DNA from: Spirochaetia bacterium
Lineage (GTDB): Bacteria; Spirochaetota; UBA12135
NCBI GenBank assembly: GCA_003497555.1
Contig: DNNS01000020.1
Span: 1 to 5,902, forward strand
Direction of reading: 5' to 3'
Length of the DNA: 5,902 nucleotides
In this document: positions 1 through 5,902 of the stretch, in pieces
How positions within the stretch are numbered: the first letter of the stretch is position 1
How the letters are laid out: the number at the start of each line of letters is the position of its first letter
Position numbers and translations under genes: made by a program
The notes under the pieces: generated by a model
What the model was told of the DNA's origin: nothing
Database searches by the model: none
What the model saw: the letters and a program-made list of their open reading frames with translations, nothing else

Positions 1-1302
1 GAAAAAGTAAATACCATTCTTGCCAATCAGGGCTGGAAAGCTTTCACTCTGCGGCAGTCTCTTGGTTCTTTAGAGCGTGTGCTGCTGGAAAACCCGGTAA
101 TACGCGGAGCTATAGATATTGACTGGGATATAATTAACGAAGCTTTCCCTCATAATAAAAAATCCGTACGCTTTGCCCATCTTTTTACCAGTGAATTTGA
201 AGGCGAGGCAAGCGGCGGCGGTTCCCGGCTGAAAGATGCCGTTTTTACCGAAGACACAGATGAAGGGAAAATGAAGCTGGTCATGCTGCAGGTAGCCGAA
301 GCGGTAGCCAGAATTATCGGAGCTTCGGTTGATGCCATAGACACTGAAAAGCCTGTTACCAAAATGGGCCTTGACTCGTTAATGGCCAATCAGCTGCGTA
401 CCTGGATACATAACAACACCGGCGTAGACTATTCCCTGATGCGCATTATGCAGGGGCCGACCGTGCATGAAATTTCAACACAGATTCTGGAAGGCCTGCT
501 GAAATCAGGAACAACTAAAACCGCCGAACCGGCAAAAGACAAATGGATAGTCAGGCCGCGTATCAGCAGCCGGGCCAAAGCGCGTCTTTTCTGTTTTTCC
601 TATATGGGCGGCGGAGCTTCGGCTTTTAATTCCTGGCCGGGAAAATTTCCGGAAGAACTTGAAGTCTGTATGGTACAGTTTCCGGGACGTGAAGAACGCA
701 GCAGCGAAGCTCCTATTTTCAGCAATGAAGTAATGGCTGATAAAATATGCGAAGCCGTGGTCAAACTGGCCGACAAGCCTTTTGCCTTTTACGGGCACAG
801 TTTCGGCGGAGGCGCCTGTTTCACTATTGCGCAGGTTCTGAAGGAAAAATACAAAATCGCGCCTGTGCATATTTTTATCGGAGCTTCTCCTGCACCCCAG
901 GTTAAAAATCCGCTGGGAGAGATTTTTTCCGGCGTGAAGGAAAACACACCCGATGCGGTAGGCGATGAGCTTATTCACATGCTTCTGAAAAAACTGGGAG
1001 TATACGATAATTTTGCGCGTGATAAAGAACTGATGAAAAAAACCATGCCGGTTATGAAGGCCGATGTTATTATCATGAAAAACAGATATGCCCAGAAACC
1101 CAGGGCATGGAAAGGCCCGCTGACTGTTTTTGCCGGAGAAAAAGACCATGTTTACCCGGTAGAAACCTGTATGCGCCCATGGAAAGAATTTGCCCTGGCG
1201 GAATTTAACCTGCATGTGTTAAAAGACGGCGGTCATTTTTTTATAAATGAAGAAAAGCCCCTGTCGGAAATTGTCAGGATTATAAAAGCCAGTATGCTTT
1301 AA
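1..1302 (+). CDS. Type I polyketide synthase, C-terminal part (KR end - ACP - thioesterase), 5' truncated by window
   Basis: Terminal module of a modular polyketide synthase: it carries the finished chain on an acyl carrier protein and releases it. The frame is open from base 1, so the protein begins upstream; the ATG at 79 is internal. Codons 1-50 look like the end of a ketoreductase domain, with the usual leader into an Asp-Trp pair (IDIDWDI). Codons 90-165 are an ACP: MGLDSLMA puts the phosphopantetheine serine at 376-378, followed by the typical MQGPTV segment. Codons 193-430 are an alpha/beta-hydrolase thioesterase opening with LFCFSYMGGGASAF and PGREER. Its triad is Ser in GHSFGG (799-801), Asp in EKDH (1144-1146) and His in GGHFF (1234-1236). 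This signature is that of GrsT/RifR (type II) thioesterases, here fused in cis. About 30 residues join ACP and thioesterase. KS, AT and any DH/ER domains are out of view, so the product cannot be predicted. ACP and TE calls are firm; the KR call is moderate. Confidence 0.93.
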   Translation, partial: EKVNTILANQGWKAFTLRQSLGSLERVLLENPVIRGAIDIDWDIINEAFPHNKKSVRFAHLFTSEFEGEASGGGSRLKDAVFTEDTDEGKMKLVMLQVAEAVARIIGASVDAIDTEKPVTKMGLDSLMANQLRTWIHNNTGVDYSLMRIMQGPTVHEISTQILEGLLKSGTTKTAEPAKDKWIVRPRISSRAKARLFCFSYMGGGASAFNSWPGKFPEELEVCMVQFPGREERSSEAPIFSNEVMADKICEAVVKLADKPFAFYGHSFGGGACFTIAQVLKEKYKIAPVHIFIGASPAPQVKNPLGEIFSGVKENTPDAVGDELIHMLLKKLGVYDNFARDKELMKKTMPVMKADVIIMKNRYAQKPRAWKGPLTVFAGEKDHVYPVETCMRPWKEFALAEFNLHVLKDGGHFFINEEKPLSEIVRIIKASML

Positions 1303-1315
1303 CTTTCGTTAAAGC
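1296..1315. terminator. Perfect 8-bp hairpin at the convergent gene junction, possible bidirectional terminator or 3'-end stabiliser
   Basis: GCTTTAAC (1296-1303) and GTTAAAGC (1308-1315) are perfect inverted repeats around a 4-nt loop. The left arm includes the stop codon of the polyketide synthase gene, and the hairpin begins one base after the gmhB stop on the minus strand. Read on the minus strand the loop is GAAA closed by C-G, a GNRA-type tetraloop that is unusually stable in RNA. Neither side is followed directly by a T-run, so it is not a canonical intrinsic terminator. It may end transcription weakly, protect mRNA 3' ends, or act with a factor. The structure is seen; its role is inferred. 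Confidence 0.4.
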
Positions 1316-1316
1316 T

Positions 1317-1880
1317 TCAGTGCTCGATAATATATGATGCTGCGGCTTCGAGATCGCGGCAGAAAATATACGGAGTTTGTCTGCCGTATTTTTCATGGTG
1401 TTCCCTGCCATAGCCTGTGGCGACCAGAATAGAGTTCAGGCCGGCATTATTACCGGCCAGAACATCATCAATTTTATCGCCGATCATCCAGGAGCCGGCA
1501 TGGTCAATATTATATTTCGCGCAGGCATTTACCAGCATACCGGGAGCAGGTTTACGGCAGCTGCAGTTAATCCGGTAGCGTTGTTGTTCAGCCTGAGGAT
1601 GATGCGGGCAATATAGTATTTCGGTAAATATAATATTCTGCTCCAGCATTACCGCTTCCAGATAACTGTGCAGAATTTGCAGATCGGTTTCGGTATAATA
1701 ACCCCGGGCCACGCCTGACTGATTAGTGGCGATAAACAGTCTAAACCCGCAGGCGAGCAGTTTTGACAAAGCGGTAAAAACTCCCGGTAATATACGAAAA
1801 TCTTCTTTTTTAAAAAGGTAGCATTTTTCTTCGTTAATGGTGCCGTCTCGATCCAAAAAAACTGCGCGGGATTTGGTCAT
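1317..1880 (-). CDS. gmhB: D-glycero-D-manno-heptose 1,7-bisphosphate 7-phosphatase
   Basis: Cytoplasmic HAD-superfamily phosphatase that removes the 7-phosphate from heptose 1,7-bisphosphate, the step after the HldA kinase in ADP-heptose synthesis for LPS inner core. The 187-residue length is normal for GmhB. HAD motif 1 is FLDRDGTIN (nucleophile Asp10, acid Asp12), motif 2 is ATNQSGVARG (51-60), and motif 3/4 are RKPAPGM (109-115) and MIGDKIDD (132-139). The family's zinc site is present: Cys91-x-His93 and Cys106-x-Cys108, the same spacing as in the E. coli enzyme. These zinc ligands separate GmhB from the related histidinol-phosphatase-type and other HAD proteins, although a histidinol-phosphatase role cannot be wholly excluded. 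It is the last gene of the minus-strand block, starting 24 nt after the hldA stop. No strong Shine-Dalgarno is visible before its ATG, so translation probably depends on readthrough from upstream genes. The stop lies next to the junction hairpin. Confidence 0.93.
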   Translation of the reverse strand: MTKSRAVFLDRDGTINEEKCYLFKKEDFRILPGVFTALSKLLACGFRLFIATNQSGVARGYYTETDLQILHSYLEAVMLEQNIIFTEILYCPHHPQAEQQRYRINCSCRKPAPGMLVNACAKYNIDHAGSWMIGDKIDDVLAGNNAGLNSILVATGYGREHHEKYGRQTPYIFCRDLEAAASYIIEH

Positions 1881-1904
1881 AAGCGTAATCGCCGTTCAGC
1901 CGTT

Positions 1905-2909
1905 TTAGCAGCTGTAAATATCAAGCGTATATGATTTAACTGCTTCGGTAAGTTCCCGGCGGGTTACACTGGCAGTGCCGAATTTTGAGACTACAACTCC
2001 GGCGCCGATATTGGATAAAATAGCCGCCTGCAGGGGATTAACTCCCAGAGCAGCAGCCAGTGTGAATATGGAAATAACCGTATCGCCGGCTCCGCTTACA
2101 TCAAAAACAGTCCGGGCGCAGGTAGGAATAAACACCGGCTTTTGTTTTTTGGTGAAAAGAGTCATTCCCCGGCTGCCGCGGGTAATGAGCAGTGTTTCAA
2201 GGTTTAATTTTTGCATGGATGCATTTCCGCATATAATAGTTTCTTCATCACTTTCACAGGGGAGTCCGGTTCCCCCGGATGCTTCTTTGTGATTGGGCGT
2301 CATGGAAAAAACATTGGAATAAAAATGATAATTTTGAATTACCGGATCTACAGTAATAATTTTATTATATTTTTTCCCGATTTTAATAATATCAGAGGTA
2401 AATTCCCGGTTAATAACCCCCTTGCCGTAATCGGATATTACCATACCGGAGTAACCGGAAATATGGTTTTTAATAAAAGTATACATTTTTCGAAGCAGGG
2501 ATGGGGAGACCGGATGGGTTTTTTCATGGTCAATACGCAGCATCTGCTGCGCCTGGGCAATAACGCGGGTTTTAACGGAAGTGGGCCGCGTGGGATCACT
2601 GAATATACCGCGTGTTTCTATACCGGATTTCTCAAGCAGTCCGGTCATTTCCCGCCCGTTATGATCGCTGCCGGTTATTCCGCACAGGGCAGCGCTGGCG
2701 CCAAGTGCAGTAATGTTCCATGCCACATTGCAGGCGCCGCCCGGTCTTGATTCTTCCCTGTTTATCAGTACTACCGGCACAGGCGCTTCCGGAGAAATAC
2801 GTTCCGCCTGTCCGCAAAGATAGCGATCGTATATCAAATCGCCGACAATAAGGATTTTTCCCCGGGGAAAGGATTTAATAGCTTTCAGCAGGAGTTTTTT
2901 TTGTATCAT
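1905..2909 (-). CDS. hldA: D-glycero-D-manno-heptose-7-phosphate 1-kinase (stand-alone HldE1/RfaE1 domain, PfkB family)
   Basis: Ribokinase/PfkB-fold sugar kinase that phosphorylates heptose 7-phosphate at C1, giving the substrate of GmhB. Visible features are KILIVGDLIYDRY (18-30), the RISPEAPVPVV stretch typical of the RfaE N-terminal domain (37-47), the sugar-binding PGGACNVAWN (57-66), ISDYGKGV (158-165), TPNHKEA (204-210), and the PfkB signature DVSGAGDT (270-277) with catalytic base Asp276. The RISPEAPVPVV stretch and the neighbouring gmhB favour heptose over ribose or fructose kinase. At 334 residues it holds only the kinase domain; the nucleotidyltransferase half of the bifunctional E. 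coli HldE is missing, so a separate HldC must be encoded elsewhere. The ATG overlaps the last 35 nt of pssA, and no Shine-Dalgarno precedes it. I keep this start because it leaves a normal short leader before the first strand and no other ATG, GTG or TTG codon lies between it and the conserved VGD. Confidence 0.92.
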   Translation of the reverse strand: MIQKKLLLKAIKSFPRGKILIVGDLIYDRYLCGQAERISPEAPVPVVLINREESRPGGACNVAWNITALGASAALCGITGSDHNGREMTGLLEKSGIETRGIFSDPTRPTSVKTRVIAQAQQMLRIDHEKTHPVSPSLLRKMYTFIKNHISGYSGMVISDYGKGVINREFTSDIIKIGKKYNKIITVDPVIQNYHFYSNVFSMTPNHKEASGGTGLPCESDEETIICGNASMQKLNLETLLITRGSRGMTLFTKKQKPVFIPTCARTVFDVSGAGDTVISIFTLAAALGVNPLQAAILSNIGAGVVVSKFGTASVTRRELTEAVKSYTLDIYSC

Positions 2910-3798
2910 GCAGTTTGGTTTTGATTATTTTGGGGTAAACAAGAACGCCGTAGATTAAGGAAAAAACCAGATAAAAGGAAGCGATAAAAAGCAGGGTGAC
3001 AGTGTAGCTGAGCAGTCCGCAGATGGTAATAGCCGCGAGCAGGATTATTTTTTTATTTCTATTTAAAGGGCGCAGAAAATAATGAAGTTTAAAAAATTTA
3101 AAATGAGAAACCATCATAAAGGTAAGAAAAAAATAACAGAACAGCAGCAGCAGGTAATTTTGCAGTAAACCGGTAGCGGTATTATGCAGTTTAACTGCAG
3201 TATCGGTTAACGGTTTTAAAAATGTCAGACCGGAAATGAACCTGAGAAAAAAAAGATCAGGCTGTACGGGAAGAAAAGAAAAGGAGAATAACAGAGCCGA
3301 CATGCCTCCGGCAAAGGTCGAGGGCATGCCGCAGAACCAGTCGTTTTTTGATGCTATATTAAAACGGGAAAGCCGGTACATGGCGGCAATAGGAAAAAGA
3401 AAAGCAAACAGTTTCATAATAAAAAAATGCTCATTTTTTAAAAATTCGGGAATATTATAGAAAGACGGTCTGATTCCGGCCAGAAGAGTAACGACAAAAA
3501 AAAGAACTGCCGGGGCAACGCCGAAAGCCACAAAATCGCTCAGGCTGTCCATTTCCATACCCATGGGGCTTGAAACTTTTAACAGTCGGGCTGAAAAACC
3601 GTCAAGCATATCAAACAGCATGGAGAGGAGTATAAATATTCCGGCCAGGCCTATATAGTTGTCTTCAAAAAAATTTATTTTTCTAAAAGAGCTTACCGAC
3701 TGCAGGCAAAAAAGTATGGACGTGAAAGCCAGAAATAAACTGGCGGTAGTAATCAGGTTGGGTATGCTTTTAATAAGTTGCCGGATAAAATTCCTCAT
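2875..3798 (-). CDS. pssA: CDP-diacylglycerol--serine O-phosphatidyltransferase (phosphatidylserine synthase, PssA type II)
   Basis: Integral membrane enzyme joining CDP-diacylglycerol and L-serine to make phosphatidylserine, the precursor of phosphatidylethanolamine. The CDP-alcohol phosphatidyltransferase motif D-x2-D-G-x2-A-R-x8-G-x3-D-x3-D is complete (Asp63, Asp66, Gly67, Ala70, Arg71, Gly80, Asp84, Asp88). A PSN-like start (IPNLITTASL, 12-21), YRLSRFNIAS (141-150) with FCGMPSTFAGG (155-165), and MMVSHFKFFK (228-237) are PssA hallmarks and argue against phosphatidylglycerophosphate synthase. About seven or eight hydrophobic segments are visible, roughly at 14-34, 48-65, 88-108, 126-143, 162-178, 211-230, 250-270 and 270-288. 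At 307 residues it is somewhat long for the family because of the C-terminal hydrophobic region. Its ATG overlaps the stop of the upstream gene as ATGA (3795-3798), a sign of translational coupling, and a GGGAGG lies upstream. No phosphatidylserine decarboxylase gene is in the window. Confidence 0.93.
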   Translation of the reverse strand: MRNFIRQLIKSIPNLITTASLFLAFTSILFCLQSVSSFRKINFFEDNYIGLAGIFILLSMLFDMLDGFSARLLKVSSPMGMEMDSLSDFVAFGVAPAVLFFVVTLLAGIRPSFYNIPEFLKNEHFFIMKLFAFLFPIAAMYRLSRFNIASKNDWFCGMPSTFAGGMSALLFSFSFLPVQPDLFFLRFISGLTFLKPLTDTAVKLHNTATGLLQNYLLLLFCYFFLTFMMVSHFKFFKLHYFLRPLNRNKKIILLAAITICGLLSYTVTLLFIASFYLVFSLIYGVLVYPKIIKTKLHDTKKTPAESY

Positions 3799-5902
3799 TT
3801 TTTATTTGTTCCTCCCGGTTGGCCTGAATTGCTCAGCTCTACAGGAAATTTTCCCCCGGTAATGGATTCCAGAGACTGCCCGGCGAGCAGACGAACGCCC
3901 CAGATATTATTGGTATAAAACTTTTTTAAAACCGGAACCGATTCTTTGCGGCCGATACGCCCCAGGGCTTCAATGGCAAAACATTTTTCTTCTATTGCGG
4001 CTGCGTTGGTCAGAACATTTTCGAGGCGGATTCTTATCTGATCATCCGGAAAGTAACCCATGGCTTCAATAATATACCATCTTTTTTTTTCTTCCGCATT
4101 TTTCAGCAGTTCGTCATATAGATCCGGGGAAAAGGCCGGGGACTGCCGCAGTTTTATAATCCAGTCGCGCGCCCGTCTGAAATCATTATATGAAAAGAAT
4201 TTTTCAGATACGTCTATCAGCAGCTGCATGCGTGACGGATTGGCCAGAAACGCGCGGTGATAGTATTTTTCCGCCTCTAAAATTTTTTCTTCCGCCTTCT
4301 GATTAATTATACTGCTGTTGGTATTATTGCCTGCGTTTTTCAGGATTTTCATGCCGGCTGCGAGTGCCTTGTTTCCGGAATTGATCAGCCTCGCAGTGGA
4401 GTTTTTATCCATATAAAGGAAAAGGCGGTCAAGACGCGAACCGTGCTGAGATTTATACTGCATGATTTCGTCGCTGAACAGCCCGGCAGGAAAATTATTA
4501 GTATGATAAATGATATGATATTGATTAAATAATAATTTTATATGTTCGTCATACAACCGGTTTTTTTCATCTTCAACATAACTTTCGTATACCTGGTTTG
4601 ATACCTCAGAAAAGGGACGGTATTGTTTTTTGCCGTCTGGAAGAATATTTACAAAGCGGGAGTCCCGGTATTTTTGATATAATTCGGTTATTTTCTGCGG
4701 TGTGGTATCTGCCGGGGTATTTTCCCTGAAAAATTGTCTGTAGCTGCGCAGACAAAACTGCTGTTTTTCATTTTTCAGGGTTTCGGCAAGTTTTTTATCG
4801 GCAGGTTCGTAAAAATAATATAAACGAAAAATCCGCGGACGCAGATATTTGAATTCAATTTCCTGCGCCAGACGTTCCGGCTGACTGGTAACTCCGGATA
4901 GGAAAGATGCATCGGCGCCCTGATAAATTTCTTTTATAGCCTCGTCAAGGAAAAAATTATGATCGCGGAAAGAGGCGATCAGACAGTTGGTTTTAAGACT
5001 TGGAGCAAAGAGGTCTTCGTAATGGCGTTTAATCTGCGGGGAATCAATTACAGTCTGTCTGTGATCCTGAATCGCCAGATATTCCTTGGCGCTCCTGATT
5101 TGTGCTGTAAATTCTTCATCGCTGCGGAATTTTCTAATTTCATCAGCGGATTTTTGTTCTTTTTTTTCGAGCAGCACATAAACCCACGCGGTATCAACAG
5201 GAATTTTCCGGATTACAGTACCGGCTTCGGCTTTTTCCAGATAGGATACAAGTTTGTGATATTTGGAAAATTTATCGAAGGGAGCAAATGCACCGCCGGA
5301 AAAATTATTCTGATCTTCGGTGTATTCATTGGCTGCTGCCGCGAAATCATAACCGTTTTTAAGTTTGAGAAAAATTTCATCGGCAAGTTTTATTTTTAGA
5401 TTTTGTTCCTCAGGCGATTTACAGTCAAGCATTATCTGCTGATAGGTATATTCTGCCGCGGATGCGGAAATAATGTTTTTGGAGATTAGCTTGACAATAT
5501 AAATTTTCCCGTCAGCGGTAAACGGGGCGCTGAACGGAAAATTTCCCGGCATTTCAAGTTTTTTAATAACCGCAGGAGGAATTTTTTCGCCTGGTGCGAT
5601 TATCCGGCCTCCTTTTCTGGCATCGGGGAGATCGGAAAATTTATTGGCCGTCTGAATAAATGTTCCTCCCTGATCGAGCATTTTTTCAGCATCAGCAATC
5701 TTGGATGCAGCAGCTCCCAATCCGGACGGCAGATAGACAAAATGCTTTATTAAAAAAAGTTTTATATAGTAGGTAGTATTAAAGAGCCTGTAATCTTCGA
5801 ACCGTACTGCGGTATTGGTTGCAATACGTTCATTCAGGTATTTTTCACAGAGTCGGGATCTGAGATTGGTCCATTCGGACGCGATGGACGGGCTGCTGAA
5901 AA
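3795..5902 (-). CDS. SurA-like tandem parvulin-domain protein with C-terminal TPR/HEAT-like repeats, 5' truncated by window
   Basis: Probable envelope folding factor; function inferred from domains. The frame stays open to the window edge, giving 701 visible residues; the TTG at 5720 is internal, and the true start with any signal peptide is outside. Numbering from the first full codon at 5900: residues 46-139 form a parvulin-like domain (IKHFVYLPSG opening, then GGTF, ANKFSD, KGGR, and closing GKIYIVKL). Residues 151-246 form a second (YTYQQIML, GYDFAAAANEYTED, SGGAF, VYVLLEKK). This tandem layout recalls SurA. The histidines usual in active parvulins are mostly replaced: domain 1 keeps KH but has Tyr for His at the end, and domain 2 has Gln and Tyr. 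Residues 250-470 are charged and helical, possibly chaperone-like. About 535-590 looks TPR-like, and 600-682 contains HEAT-like repeats (IEALGRIGRKESVPVLKKF; VRLLAGQSLESI). It is first visible gene of the block, overlapping pssA by 4 nt. Confidence 0.82.
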   Translation of the reverse strand, partial: FSSPSIASEWTNLRSRLCEKYLNERIATNTAVRFEDYRLFNTTYYIKLFLIKHFVYLPSGLGAAASKIADAEKMLDQGGTFIQTANKFSDLPDARKGGRIIAPGEKIPPAVIKKLEMPGNFPFSAPFTADGKIYIVKLISKNIISASAAEYTYQQIMLDCKSPEEQNLKIKLADEIFLKLKNGYDFAAAANEYTEDQNNFSGGAFAPFDKFSKYHKLVSYLEKAEAGTVIRKIPVDTAWVYVLLEKKEQKSADEIRKFRSDEEFTAQIRSAKEYLAIQDHRQTVIDSPQIKRHYEDLFAPSLKTNCLIASFRDHNFFLDEAIKEIYQGADASFLSGVTSQPERLAQEIEFKYLRPRIFRLYYFYEPADKKLAETLKNEKQQFCLRSYRQFFRENTPADTTPQKITELYQKYRDSRFVNILPDGKKQYRPFSEVSNQVYESYVEDEKNRLYDEHIKLLFNQYHIIYHTNNFPAGLFSDEIMQYKSQHGSRLDRLFLYMDKNSTARLINSGNKALAAGMKILKNAGNNTNSSIINQKAEEKILEAEKYYHRAFLANPSRMQLLIDVSEKFFSYNDFRRARDWIIKLRQSPAFSPDLYDELLKNAEEKKRWYIIEAMGYFPDDQIRIRLENVLTNAAAIEEKCFAIEALGRIGRKESVPVLKKFYTNNIWGVRLLAGQSLESITGGKFPVELSNSGQPGGTNKK
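3811..3816 (-). promoter_or_regulatory. Shine-Dalgarno candidate for pssA
   Basis: On the minus strand GGGAGG lies 12 nt before the pssA ATG, inside the last codons of the SurA-like gene. The match is good but the spacing is longer than the common 5-9 nt. Together with the ATGA stop/start overlap it suggests reinitiation by ribosomes finishing the upstream gene. It supports the chosen pssA start. Confidence 0.55.

Noticed and set aside
79..81. Start codon of a free-standing ACP-thioesterase protein
   Set aside because: This codon is GTG or CTG-type/ATG-like only as an internal candidate; the frame is open from base 1 and the upstream residues continue a ketoreductase-like end without a break, so a separate start is not supported.
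505..1215. 236-residue open frame on the minus strand, antisense to the thioesterase
   Set aside because: It lies wholly opposite a domain with intact catalytic motifs, its translation shows no recognisable motif, and it is Phe/Arg/His-rich as expected for antisense reading.
2211..2750. 179-residue open frame on the plus strand opposite hldA
   Set aside because: Antisense shadow of a well-supported PfkB kinase; no motif and no ribosome binding site.
4500..4545. AT-rich stretch with TATGAT-like boxes that could pass for a promoter
   Set aside because: It encodes part of the SurA-like protein (FNQYHIIYH region) and leads to no separate start; composition alone is not evidence.
4959..5399. 146-residue open frame on the plus strand opposite the SurA-like gene
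   Set aside because: Phe/Ile-rich antisense shadow of the parvulin-like region without domain features.
5718..5720. TTG as a start codon for the SurA-like gene
   Set aside because: The same frame continues upstream to the window edge and encodes the first strand of the first parvulin-like domain (KHFVYLPSG), so the real start is outside.

Overview
The window looks like a piece of a Gram-negative (diderm) bacterial chromosome with moderate GC and very dense coding. The diderm call rests on three things: two consecutive genes for ADP-heptose synthesis (the LPS inner-core sugar), a SurA-like parvulin-type protein, and a PssA-type phosphatidylserine synthase. I cannot assign a phylum from the sequence alone. 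There is no RNA gene, insertion sequence, CRISPR array or intergenic stretch of any size.

Layout. The plus strand (1-1302) carries the 3' end of a large modular type I polyketide synthase: the tail of what looks like a ketoreductase domain, an acyl carrier protein, and a C-terminal thioesterase of the GrsT/RifR kind. The rest of the gene lies upstream of the window. It converges on a four-gene minus-strand block, read from right to left: a large SurA-like protein with two parvulin-like domains and C-terminal helical repeats (3795-5902, N-terminus outside the window), pssA (2875-3798), the heptose-7-phosphate kinase hldA (1905-2909), and the heptose bisphosphate phosphatase gmhB (1317-1880). 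The two convergent transcription units are separated by only 14 bases between stop codons, and a perfect 8-bp hairpin sits on that junction.

How the genes fit together. The minus-strand genes overlap by 4 nt and 35 nt and then are separated by 24 nt, which argues for one operon. Its theme is cell-envelope construction: outer-membrane or periplasmic protein folding, the committed step to phosphatidylethanolamine, and two successive non-adjacent steps of ADP-glycero-manno-heptose synthesis (kinase, phosphatase). The remaining pathway enzymes (GmhA, the HldE2/HldC cytidylyl- or adenylyltransferase activity, HldD) are not in this window. The polyketide synthase is a separate unit. Its position beside envelope genes is suggestive but does not prove a link.

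Most noteworthy: the SurA-like protein has lost the usual parvulin histidines and gained HEAT-like repeats, and the synthase ends in a fused thioesterase of a type better known as a stand-alone editing enzyme. I see no clear evidence of an entirely new system.
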